Position numbers and translations under genes: made by a program. This document shows, piece after piece, positions 19,304-29,708 of a DNA stretch of 62,000 nucleotides; position 1 is the stretch's first letter; every line of letters starts with the position of its first letter. Source of the DNA: Symbiodinium natans (lineage: Eukaryota > Sar > Dinophyceae > Suessiales > Symbiodiniaceae); assembly GCA_905221605.1 (NCBI GenBank), contig CAJNDS010002207.1:1-62000 (forward strand), read 5' to 3'. The notes below the pieces were generated by a model. That model did no database searches, was not told the DNA's origin, and saw only the letters and a list, made by a program, of their open reading frames with translations.

Positions 19304-21858
19304 GTGGCATGAGCAACTCAACCGTCCTCCTCCACTTGCCCAGTGACTGGGGTCCCAGCCTGGCTAGAGGAGGGGAAGAGTATAGCATTGTTTCGCATTC
19401 GCGCGACGCCCAAGTCCATCAATTCCGTAACATGAAGCTGCAATTTGAAATGGGTGCAGTTCACACGCACGACGGGCACAACACGCTGTGTACTGGCGAA
19501 GGTTGACGTCGATGCACAAAACGCCTGCGCGATGCCCAAGCCCCGATGATACCTCCCCAGCGCCGACAAACAGCAGCCACTCTCGCGGTTTCTCTCAGGG
19601 ATGGGAGGGCAACTCTGTAATTCTCGACTCCAGGAGCGACGTGAGGGAGGCGAGCAACAACAACCCCAATTCGACTGTTGCCGCCCAGAGGTACACTTCT
19701 GGAGTCTTCGCGCAGCTACAAATTGACCACAGACTCAAGCACACAGTGCACGCATCAAAGAGGATACAACGCAATGCATCCAATGGACAATCGTAAAGGT
19801 GTCTATCGCTGTGCCTGGAGGCGAGCCGACGTAGGATTCAGTTGCGCGACAATCACAAGCAGCGGAGAGCTGGATGCCTTGACCATGTCAGTGTTGCCTT
19901 TCTGAGGGAAAGAGAGAAAGGCGGTGAAATACCTTGGATCTGCAGAGTTGACCTGCCAGCACTGCACAGCACCATGAAAAAGTCCCCGCCAACACATTCT
20001 CTGGAATGCAAAAACCGCGAAAGCAGTGTGAAACTGGAGAACGAGACTCATGCTTCCAAGGTCCAGTGAAAGGACGGGGTCCCTACTGCATTTTCAGAAG
20101 TATGTTTGCATTTGGAGCAAAAGCTCGGAGCACTGCCAACGCAGAACTGCAACTGCCTCTTGTGAGTCGGCCAGGACAAAAGATCGACACAGGTGTCCAC
20201 TGCGTTCTCTCATCGCTTGCACGAATTTGACCATCAACAGGGACACAGGCCAGCTACAAGAAGCCAAAACAGGGCAAGGTAGGTCATTCCAATTGCTTGG
20301 GTTGAGGAGCTGCAGGTGCTTGGACGGATACAGTGAATAGTGTCCACCGGCTGACGTCGCAGGGCTGAGGCACTTGTACTTAGAAGCACCCTCGCATCCT
20401 CATGGAACACTGTTTGGATTTTGGTGCACGTGTCCGCAAAAAAGCCCTGTTCATCGCAACTCCGTTGCCGCATGTGTTGCACAATTATTATTTGCAGCAT
20501 TAGGACCGGCAGCATTGGATCGATTGTGAGATTGAGAGGGAGCATCCCATCAGGCGGATTGACAATACAGAGGCGCCTACGAAAGTCAGACCCTACCAGG
20601 ATTGCCACTACCACCCTGGGCAGCACGAGGTGTTTTTTTCTTCGGTTGAGCTCGCTGTCCTGTCTGCCTGTTTTCCGTCTTCATGCACCTCTTCTCGCAT
20701 ACCAAAGGTCACCTCCCACCCTGCTTGCTCGTGCCACCCACCATGGTTTTTGGCCTGGCGTTCTTAACGCCCCTCTGGGTCCCTCCCAGCCGAGAATGGC
20801 ACCGGTGCGCCACCAGTGCAAGAGTACCAGTTCACCGCCCAGAGGGTCTTGGTGCGACCTGTGCTTTCGTTGGCCAAATCTCCACCTTCGTCCTCGTTGA
20901 AGTTGGACTCGAGTTTGGATGTATGCTCAAGTCACCATGGGGTTGTTGCCACTCTACGCACGGAGAGTGGTGCCTTCTCGACCCAACCAGTCGCTGAACT
21001 TCTTCCCGCTCCTCCTGAAAACATGACCTTCCGACTTAATCTCAATCTGGTGCACATCCGAGTGGATTAACTTTTGCTGTCCCTCTAGTCAGCTTTCTTG
21101 TTGATAGGCCTGTTGGCACGGTCTTTCTTGCTGTTGCCTTCCCCTCCTTTGAGCACATGGTTTTGGCGCTCCGGTACTGCAAGATGCATGCAATGTGACC
21201 GGGAGCGCAATTTTTTACGCCTGCCCGATGTGGCCAGCAAGAACAAAATGCCACGTCACACTCACCGAGCGCAGAGTTTGCAACCCTCATTGCTGCCACT
21301 CAAGGCATCCGCATCCATCTATCTCCCTTAACTGGAGGGCAAGTCCCTTGGACCAACAGCGGTGGATAAGCTGGAGAGCAGCCAGCTGCACAATGCAAAA
21401 AGGCGATACTGGACTCCACGGTGCAGAATTTGTTGTCATACGAGAAGAGGCAGGGCGAAGTATGGATGGAAGAGCCAAAGAATCTTCCTAAGATGATCCG
21501 GCGCCAAATCCAGACAGGGTTAAGGGTCAGTGCTCCCATAACGAGCGCTTGAGCAAAATAACTGTCACGCATGTGCCAACTATATTCGGATGGGGAGGGG
21601 TAGGTGATCACAATGTTAGCAGTGATCAAACAACGAAGCAAATAACAGAGGAGCACGTAAAGGTACGAGTACCATAAGCGGCAATAAAGCCCACCGAGCA
21701 CAAAGTACAAGGGGCAACCACACCCTCACTCAGTGGACACATTGGCACATAGCTCCACTGTCTGCGAACAGATGGCCAAAGTGAGGTGGGTCCAGCCAGG
21801 GGCATTAAAGCCAATAACGTGGCTCTGGATCTATTGTGTGAGAAGAAACAAGGTATGA

Positions 21859-22440
21859 CTACCACGGCCAAAAGAAGTGATAGGGGAATTGTTCACACTC
21901 ACACAGTTCACGGGCAATGACTGTTGCTCTTGGCGTTAAGACCTGGAGCAATGCCTCTACCCTACCCCATCCAGTTTTGTGCCCGATTAAAGCCCCGACA
22001 ACTCGTGAAGACCACTTGGGGGTCAAAGAAAAGTGCTCCGAAAGTGATTGGGCAAGCGCACGTTCTCCAACGCACGAGATGGCACGGAGATTTGGTGCAC
22101 TTATTTTCCATAGCATTGACACGGTAGCGCGAGGTTGAGTGGCAGCGTCCAGCCTTGCAATGACTTCAATGAGAGTCCATGCAAGTAGGAGTTTTTCCTC
22201 ATCCAGATTTTCGACAATCTCGTGAATGATCAGTGGATTACCAAAGGAGACGCCTCGATATAAACGATCCTTATGGTACGGGGAAAGGGCTTCGTTCGAC
22301 TTGCTTTCCTCTAAGAGAGCCACGAGGATCGCTCCCGCTGCAGCAGGGAGGACTGTGAGTTCGAAGTCAGCTGTGCTGGAATGACTACCAATGGCTTCAT
22401 GGTAACGCCAAGCCAGGAGGCAGCGTGTGGCGGCCAGCAT
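21859..22440 (-). CDS. Unrecognised ORF, about 193 codons
   Basis: First ATG at 22440, stop at 21859-21861. It lies 93 bases after the end of the long LINE-type block on the same strand, so it could be a 3' ORF of that element or a separate unit. No motif recognised; the central segment NPLIIHEIVENLDEEKLLLA resembles part of the ORF at 18190-18882. The C-terminal part is basic and Arg/Leu-rich. Confidence 0.4.
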   Translation of the reverse strand: MLAATRCLLAWRYHEAIGSHSSTADFELTVLPAAAGAILVALLEESKSNEALSPYHKDRLYRGVSFGNPLIIHEIVENLDEEKLLLAWTLIEVIARLDAATQPRATVSMLWKISAPNLRAISCVGERALAQSLSEHFSLTPKWSSRVVGALIGHKTGWGRVEALLQVLTPRATVIARELCECEQFPYHFFWPW

Positions 22441-22532
22441 GTTTGGTTGTGCCCGGGCGTTCACAACTGGTCTGAGCCAAAGGTGCCGCCATCACGAAAG
22501 AGGGAGGGTGGTTGAAATGGGGACTACACGCA

Positions 22533-25500
22533 TCACAACGAGGGGGGTGTTACCCACAATCCCCTACGCGGAACAGCTGTAACATCAACGCGTCTCCTTT
22601 TATCGTCTCTTTGCCTCTCGACCTCTAGTATATCCTGAACTTCCAGGATAAGGCGCTTGGACACCCTGTTGGTGGTTGCCTTTGGGCGCTTTGGGAGAGC
22701 AGGGCTATGACACGCGATACCCGCAGCGTTTAACGCATCAACTGCCGCATTAAATTCACTCTTCGTGGTGGTAATAGCAAAGACATCTTGTAGGTTAGCA
22801 AATTCCTGGTTAGGTGTGACCTGTGGATGACAGTGCTGCCCCACCTGGATGAGCTGAACCAACGCTTCAGTAGCCCCTTCGATGAAGGGCGAAACTGCGT
22901 TTCTATTTTTGACGTACACCCCGTCATGTACCCAAAGCACTGTGCCTGCGCAGTACGGGAGCATTGCAGCGAGCCCTTTTCGCATTACGAAGCTTTCCGC
23001 AGCTTCAAGTGCAAAAGTTGCCCAATTCCTGTTGTTGACCCTTGCATCCGGTTGGTAAAAAGGGATTCCTTGCTGGATCATAACCTGGAGGGTAGCTTTA
23101 GCCTGCACCAAATGTGCAAGAAACCTTGCCAAGGCAGGGGGGATGGCATAAGCAGCAATACTACCTTCATAAACATGCCGAAGGAAAGCATTGCTGTCCA
23201 TTCCAACTGCTCTTTGCAACAAGTGCTTGGTTTGCACTGTTTGTGCTTTGGGCGCGCGTGCAAGGTGACTACTAAATAGCTCCCTGGCTTCAAGCAACGT
23301 TGGGAGGGGTGGGTGAGTAGGGCTGTGACATGTAAGGAGGCGCAAAAGCGTATAATGCGCACCTTTCATGTCGATTTCAATTGCGTTCGGTCCGATGGCC
23401 AAGAAACGTGTTAGCCTTTTACTCGTTTGCCAGTGCCGTATGGCATAATATCTACCCTGTGGGTGCAAAGATGGCCTTCGATACTGGACCAGCCCTGGCC
23501 ACGTTGTATCAAGCTCGGGGGGAGGCTTGATCCGATTGTAGAGGCAAAACCGCAAAAGCAGTTCCGGATTCCAAAGTGGGGGGGCCTCAAGAGAAATAGT
23601 TTCAGCTCCGGAATGCAAATCCTGTATAGCTTGCAGGTGCCATTGCTTGGAAGGCAACAGAATAGGCGGAAAGCACTCAGTGTTTATTTGCATATGAGGC
23701 TGACCCTCACCCGAGTCAAAGAAGACATCTTCATGAAGGGGTGCTTCGTAGCGGAGACTGTTAGCAGCGATTCCTGCCAGGTGATCAGCGACTTTGTTGC
23801 CGACGCGAGGGACGTATGACCAATGCACTGTAATGGGTGTGTGCGTTAACTTTTGCCACATGTTGTCCAGTTTTCGCACTAGGTCTTCCCTATGTAGTCT
23901 CAAGGCACCAGCAAAGTGCTTTACAATGTTGATGCAGTCGCCCTGAAGGATAACCTCCCTAATTTGATTGCTAGCAGCTAGAGATAATGCCTTGTCTAAC
24001 GTTGCGTCAGCGGCGCATATTTCCGCAAACATAGAATCTGGACAAGGCTGGAGTGGGATAGCAATCGTTTCAAGAATTACCGGGACTGGTCCGGGCGACC
24101 ATACGATACCACCCGCACCACCGATACCTTCTTGCACGTGGCAGCTGCCGTCAAATTGAGCAACAAGGTGGGTATCTTTGACAGGTTTTAACTCAACAAT
24201 AAGTGGAGTACCTGCAGGGATTGGCCTTAATGCCGTAACTTTAAGGTGCAGATTGCCGCAATGACACATTTTAGGCCATAGAGCAACATTAGGGACGCCA
24301 AGGGTCTGTTGATACATAGGTGCAAGCAAGTAATGCTGTGCATCTAATGTTGCTAAGACATCCCCTATATTGGCATTCCTGGGGGAGACGGTAACACCTT
24401 GGGCGCTTGCTTTAATTAAGGCAGAAAGGGGATGCTTGACCTCAATATGGAGTCCTCCGTCGTTGCAACAGGGCTTGCAGCGTTCCGTGTCAACCCACCA
24501 TGCCGGTAATGCTTTGGGAAGTAACGTCCTCGGGATGGTATTCCAAAGACGTGACGCGAGCTTGGGTATGTTACTGATGTGTTTTGCCCGTTGCGGTGTC
24601 TCACACCATCCGGGGTGCCAGGTGCATTGCTGTTCCATAGTATATCTTCTTATGGTCGCAATCCATGCTAATCGGACGGCGCAGAATTTCTTGTCAATCC
24701 CTCCCTCAACATTGATCTTAGGAAGGGCAGTGTGACACAGGGAGTCAAACGAGGCAGTGCCAGCATATCCCAATGTGACTAGGACAATAAAGAGGGAGGC
24801 TTTGGTGACCACACAAGCCGTAAGCCAATGCTCTGTTGTGTTTGCTCCCAGCCCACAGAGCAGGCAGTGGCTTTGGATGAAAGTACACTGGTGCTCATTG
24901 GGTATAGCTGCTCTGTAAGTAATAGTTCTAGCCGGAGCACCAGGCATTGCCGCACATTGCAGGAGTGGTGCTTGGTTAACATCACAGCAAGGCAGCATGC
25001 AGCTGATGGCATGGGCAAGGTCATCAGGGCAGCTTTGGTTGAGATGACAGAGTTTGCAGACTGGCATGCTGCCGAACCCATTGTCATACCAGAGCTCTTT
25101 CCCTGTTTGTTTGCGTAGGCAGACTCTACATTGCTCGTCCCTAGAGGCATATTGCCTGTACACAAAATATGCATCGGCTTCTTCAACAATGGCCCATCTA
25201 AGTGCGTAGCAACGAGTGACATCCGAAGCCACGTTCTTTGGCGGGAGGTTTAGCGCAAGCAAAATGGCACATAGCTGTCTCTCATGTGCATGGTTCGCAA
25301 CTTTTTGTCGAAGATATCCTTGCGCCTGAACACAAGCAGCATTGCGCAACACTGCTCTAAGCGCAATTTGCGCCTGCTTGAGCTTGCGACCGCCTGAGTG
25401 AGGGCTCACTCGAGGCAGCGCAGCAGATAGGGCATCATGGCACTTGCTTTTGAACTGCTCAATGATTGGTGAGTCTCCTAAGGAGACTGATTTCTGAATG

Positions 25501-26560
25501 GCTTGCCTGGCTTGCACAAGCAACGAATGGTAGAAGGGAAGGTTGGCCGCATGCGCATTTTCAAGGTCATGCAGGATAACGTTTAAAGCCCATTTGCCTC
25601 TCCAGCGCAGCAGTAGGCCAACTTTAGATAATATGGCGCCTATCTCAGGATCCATTGCCCTAGGCGCTTTGATAAAATCAAAAACGCCCGCCATATGTTT
25701 GGCCTGAATCCAGGGACGGCTCAAAATAGTTGAGCTGGCAATAGCTAGTGCTTTGAGCATATGCCTTTTGGTGAAGGCGTACAAGGAATTGCAGAAAAGA
25801 GGGCAAGAGGCAATGAAGGCCGTATGGAATTGAATCCTGGCAGGCATTGATGCAGTGAGGGAAAGAGCTTGTTTATTCCTTCTCAACATATTGCACAAGG
25901 CCTTATCAAGGATCAGCATGCGCAAGGAAACATCTGACATTTTCCTTTGTCCAACCCAATGGATTTCATCAATAGACGTTGCTTGCTCCCATTCATATTT
26001 TGACATGCGGCCACGCAGGATAAAGCCCAACATTGTTGCAGTCTCAGCAATAATCTTAGACCCCCAAGGCGTCATGTCGAGGAGAAGGATATCAGCAGTT
26101 TTGAAGGGCTTGTTGGTAAGAATAGAAGTTTTGCATTTGCATTTGCAAGGCGATGCAATAATGCAAGCCAACAAAGCCTGGAAATTTTGCTGTTGTGTGC
26201 ACATGCAAAGCAGCATATCGCTAGACAGGACGTAGCATTTGCTTCCACTTACTAAGAGCAGTCCGTGTCGCACGTCAAGCCTAGTCAAGGACATCCTCAT
26301 TGCTTGGTCGAGGCTGTAGATGTTCTGTTGAAGCAGTAAGCACAAGGCTTGATGCAATGAGGGACCTCCAATGGTGAGAGTATTGCTCGGTGGAAGCTGT
26401 TTGGACTCAATCCAAGCGACACCAAATTGGGCTATGCATGCTCTGACATCCCCAGGGAGAACCTGTAAAGAAATAAACCCTGCTTGGAAGCATTGGTGAC
26501 GGAGAACTTTGTAACCCCGCGCTGTGCGCTGGTTCGAAAGTTCTTTGTGCCTTTTCCACC
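22533..26560 (-). CDS. LINE-type element, 3' part: RT thumb, CCHC knuckle, RNase H, family-A-like palm
   Basis: This frame is open from about 26560 down to 22533, with no ATG at its start, and overlaps the RT frame by about 150 bases: it is the continuation of the same protein after a +1 shift. Counting residues from 26357: a long helical connection region; a zinc knuckle CLLCGLGANTTEHWLTAC (C-x2-C-x8-H-x4-C); and an RNase H domain with all four acidic residues (VAQFDGSCH about 735, MFAEICAAD, VILQGDCIN, RVGNKVADHLAG about 856). After it comes a further domain with AIEIDMKGAHYTLLRLL (about 993-1007) and, about 140 residues later, LEAAESFVMRKGLAAM then GTVLWVHDGVYV (about 1139-1147). That second pattern resembles motifs A and C of family-A polymerases (QGTAAD...VHDE). 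Stop at 22533-22535. Confidence 0.75.
25392..25417. repeat. Hairpin in the LINE-type ORF
   Basis: GAGTGAG-GG-CTCACTC (25396-25411) is a 7-bp perfect stem with a GG loop. It is extended outward by GCCT/AGGC pairing with one bulged base. Same architecture as the hairpins at 7663, 8327, 17463, 19053 and 19284. Confidence 0.5.
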
Positions 26561-29073
26561 CAATGCAGGCCTTGGGAGGCAGCGCTGTTATCGTCCATGT
26601 AAGCCGTTAGTCTTATGAAGGAAGAAATGTCGTGCAGCGCCCAAATCAAGGGATCTAAGGCGAGACAGAAAAGGACAACAGAAGTCGCCCTTCCCATAGC
26701 AAGGCCTTGGTGGATGGAGATAGGCTCGAGCAAGAAACCTTGCACTTTATGCTGGGTGCGCCTCCCAAACATAAGGTGGATGACGTAAGCTTTGATCCAG
26801 GCAGGGGCAGCTCTTGCCGCTAAGCACTGTAGTACCCACCAGGGATTCACCCGTTCAAAGGCCTTGGCAAAGTCGGAAAGCATGACTGTGTACTGGGCAT
26901 CTTTGAGCTCCAAGTAGTGTTGCATTTGGGCATAATTTGCCTGTGGTTCTTTGAAGTGATTAAGAAGAGCCTGGGCAGGATGTAGCGAGTCTTTGAAAGA
27001 CTCAGCAAGGACAGCGTAGATTGCGGAGTCAATGATTCGATCACAGGTATCGGGCATGTCTAGTGGCCTGTAGTTGTCCGCGTACGCACCCTTGTCTGCC
27101 TTGGGAATGAAGACTAAGGCCTGAAGCGGATGATCAGCTTGAGACAAGCACATCTCCCACATATGATCCCCAAGTAAGTTGGCAAAATAACTCGGATTTT
27201 GCCTATAGAAGGCATAGGGCACACCGTCGGGACCCGGGGAAGAATCCTTGGTGGTAATAATGGCCTTGAAGATGATGCTTTCATCTGGTAAGTCAGCCGG
27301 CACGAAGGGGGCCCTTTGCGCATATGGCTGTAGGAGTTTGTCCCACTGGTTATCGTATTGACAAGGGAAGTGGTGCCAAAAGGCTCTAGTTGCCCTTAGT
27401 GCAGCATCAAACTGACTCATAGATGTGATCAGCTGGCCATTTTCGCTTCTGACCTGTTGCGAATCGATGATTCGAGGGCAGATTTTCCTGAAGGCCTGCC
27501 ACTTAATTTTAGACTTATCAACCTGCAGATCTCTTTGAGCAACCAGGGAACGAAGACTTGGTGAGGGGGCAGTTTTCAGCTCTGCACCAAGGTGTAGCCG
27601 ATTAAGCGCTTCTTGAAGCCAATGTCTCGGGAGCTCGGCTGAACCATTACCTGACGGCGTGAAAGGGGGTATGGTGATATGCCTGGCTAAAGATGTGACG
27701 GTGCTTGCGTTGACACCGACAGTCGCACCAGTGCTCCTGTTCAAAAGGCGTACCAACTTCCTAATTAATGCAGCAATTGAGTTTCCAGCTTGGGCACGTA
27801 GGTTTGCATGCCACAAGAAACATGTGGCTTTTTGTGCAACGAGCGCGTCAGAAGGGCAGAGTTTTTGACCTTTGTTCTGCTCTTCAATCAAGCGGGCTTT
27901 AGTGCAATTAATTAGTTTACGAAGAAGAAGGTGCGAAGGGCTAGTCTCCGCAGCCTCGATGCCAGGCAAGTCAGTAGTCGCAGGTGGAACAGAAAAAGCC
28001 GCAGCAGGAACTGTCCGAACAGGTATCGCCGGGACATCTTTGTCAAGCTTATGCTTCGGCCGAAACCGAATCTTTACCAAGTGATGTCCTCCAGTTACTT
28101 TTTTGTGCTTCCAAGAGACAGAACAGATCTTGGCGGACAAGTACAGCGAACTGGAAATAAGGTAATGGTCAAGGTGACTGCAGGTAGAGCCTTGCTCGAA
28201 AGTTGGCCTGTCAGACTTGCATTCAATCATGTCGCCTTGAGCAAGGAGATGTGCATACTCACCCTCCTTCTGCTGATTAACAGCATTGAAGTCCCCCCCA
28301 AGGACAACCACATGAGTTGCATCCTTGACAAAAGCACTAAGTGCAGGGAAAAGCTTCCCCCATTGATCAGGGTGCCAATAAACCGACAGGAGCCAGTAGC
28401 AGACAGACCGAAATCTGACCAGCACGGCAAGGGCAAAACCAGGCACAAGGTCAACAGTTTCTACGACTTTATAGTCCTGTGGCAAACAGACAGCAACTCC
28501 TCCAGAGTGTCCAGATTCCTTCCAAATAGCGAGAGAGGCAATCGTATTTATTCTGGCTGTTGCCTGTCTGAATCGGTGTAAACAGGCAGCATTCCATTTG
28601 GTTTCCTGCAAAAGCACGGGCGTTTGGTGAGCCAACGCACCAATGGTACGAAGCTTGGCAAGGCCAATAGTGTCGAAGGTACACAGCGAGGTAACGTTCC
28701 AACTAACGACAGCCTGCAGCTTGCACGGCTCCTTTGGGATCGTGTCGAAGTAAGGAACAAGCCTGTCAGCTATGAGATTCAGTGCAAGTTCAAGCTCTTC
28801 TGTCGGGAGCTGAAGATTGATAGCAGCGATTAGGTTAAAAGGTCGGCTGTCATTGGCCATGAGAGCAAGCTTCAGCTCACGTGTTGTGGGATAGGTGAGT
28901 GGCAGGTTGTAGGCAAGGAGAATGCTGTTGAGGGATCTGACACGTGCGCGATGTCTACGACAAGCAACATAGGCATTGAGGTGATCAAGGAAGGTCGTAG
29001 ACCTTGCCTTGATCACCACGTCACGAATCGTCGTCATAGGGGCAAAGGGTCCCGATGGACCCCATAGAAGCAA
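26407..29073 (-). CDS. LINE-type element, APE endonuclease and reverse transcriptase
   Basis: 888 codons open, without ATG at the 5' end (TTG at 29073), overlapping the preceding frame by 40 bases. The apurinic-type endonuclease that nicks target DNA is complete by eye: VVSWNVTSL (Asn126), LLQETKW (Glu157), VLGGDFNAV (Asp261, Asn263), CSHLDHYLIS (Asp302, His303). The reverse transcriptase follows: VFIPKADKGAYADNYRPLDM, motif A MLSDFAKAFERVNPWW (about 731-743), QGLAMGRATS, and motif C AYMDDNS (about 824), an unusual YMDD where LINEs mostly have YADD or FADD. The thumb continues in the next frame. All catalytic residues look intact, which argues for recent activity despite the frame changes. 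Confidence 0.85.
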   Translation of the reverse strand: MLLWGPSGPFAPMTTIRDVVIKARSTTFLDHLNAYVACRRHRARVRSLNSILLAYNLPLTYPTTRELKLALMANDSRPFNLIAAINLQLPTEELELALNLIADRLVPYFDTIPKEPCKLQAVVSWNVTSLCTFDTIGLAKLRTIGALAHQTPVLLQETKWNAACLHRFRQATARINTIASLAIWKESGHSGGVAVCLPQDYKVVETVDLVPGFALAVLVRFRSVCYWLLSVYWHPDQWGKLFPALSAFVKDATHVVVLGGDFNAVNQQKEGEYAHLLAQGDMIECKSDRPTFEQGSTCSHLDHYLISSSLYLSAKICSVSWKHKKVTGGHHLVKIRFRPKHKLDKDVPAIPVRTVPAAAFSVPPATTDLPGIEAAETSPSHLLLRKLINCTKARLIEEQNKGQKLCPSDALVAQKATCFLWHANLRAQAGNSIAALIRKLVRLLNRSTGATVGVNASTVTSLARHITIPPFTPSGNGSAELPRHWLQEALNRLHLGAELKTAPSPSLRSLVAQRDLQVDKSKIKWQAFRKICPRIIDSQQVRSENGQLITSMSQFDAALRATRAFWHHFPCQYDNQWDKLLQPYAQRAPFVPADLPDESIIFKAIITTKDSSPGPDGVPYAFYRQNPSYFANLLGDHMWEMCLSQADHPLQALVFIPKADKGAYADNYRPLDMPDTCDRIIDSAIYAVLAESFKDSLHPAQALLNHFKEPQANYAQMQHYLELKDAQYTVMLSDFAKAFERVNPWWVLQCLAARAAPAWIKAYVIHLMFGRRTQHKVQGFLLEPISIHQGLAMGRATSVVLFCLALDPLIWALHDISSFIRLTAYMDDNSAASQGLHWVEKAQRTFEPAHSAGLQSSPSPMLPSRVYFFTGSPWGCQSMHSPIWCRLD

Positions 29074-29708
29074 TGGTAGACAGCAGGTTGCCGATCGTAG
29101 ACATAAATGCGCAGTGCCTTTTCTTGGGTGGGAATTGTGGAGGGGATGTTGTTGTGGGTGACAGTCTGTTGATGCACCGTACCTTGCTTATATGTGGTGT
29201 AATGCGCGCCTCGTGCATCAATACCAATATACACAGCCTGTCGACACGGTAGAGCAAGCTTAGCAAAGCAAGAGAAGTCGCGCAGGACCTCGCTAAGCCA
29301 GGCTTCGTTCGAGTTGCAATCTGAAGCAAAGGCTTTACTGGTATAATTCTCAGCAAAGTATGGGGTTAAGAAGAGTGCAAAGAGTTCCCTTTGCCCAAGG
29401 TAAGGGGAACAGAGGATAGTATGGCCGTGCAAATGCAAGGCAGCTTCGTTACCCTCAAATATCAGACAAGGCGCAGGTAGCTGGCTGTTCTCTTCGATTA
29501 CTTTGTGAAGGAAGGTGCCAGGGCTGGCTCCTCTTCGTTCAATGTCAACGACCTCAATGATCGATGCTTGGGTAAGCGCATGCACAGTATCACGAGCCTG
29601 GGAAGCATTGAGCATTGCTAAGGCACATTGATCATCTTGTTCGACATATAGGAAGAAGTCGACTGGCGGAGACTTCTTGCCGGCGTTGGCATCTTTCAAG
29701 TGCTGCAC
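29034..29708 (-). CDS. LINE-type element, N-terminal region second frame
   Basis: About 225 codons that continue the upstream frame after a -1 shift (overlap of 13 bases; the first codon is GTG, so no independent start). No known domain recognised. It contains KSPPVDFFLYVEQDDQCALA, LIFEGNEAALHLHGHTILCS and, near its end, AVYIGIDARGAHYTTYKQG. The DARGAHYT octapeptide nearly repeats DMKGAHYT in the family-A-like domain at the other end of the element. A nucleic-acid-binding or second catalytic role is possible but unproven. Confidence 0.6.
   Translation of the reverse strand: MQHLKDANAGKKSPPVDFFLYVEQDDQCALAMLNASQARDTVHALTQASIIEVVDIERRGASPGTFLHKVIEENSQLPAPCLIFEGNEAALHLHGHTILCSPYLGQRELFALFLTPYFAENYTSKAFASDCNSNEAWLSEVLRDFSCFAKLALPCRQAVYIGIDARGAHYTTYKQGTVHQQTVTHNNIPSTIPTQEKALRIYVYDRQPAVYHCFYGVHRDPLPL

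Larger units (their letters stand above)
18890..21858. other. Spacer, mostly without recognisable genes
   Basis: Holds the paired hairpins at 19053 and 19284. Two minus-strand frames have some protein character: 20626-20234, and 21710-21300, which begins with an aromatic, hydrophobic stretch (YSYLYVLLCYLLRC) like a membrane segment. Neither has an ATG at its 5' end in a convincing context nor a recognisable domain. I do not call them genes. Confidence 0.4.
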
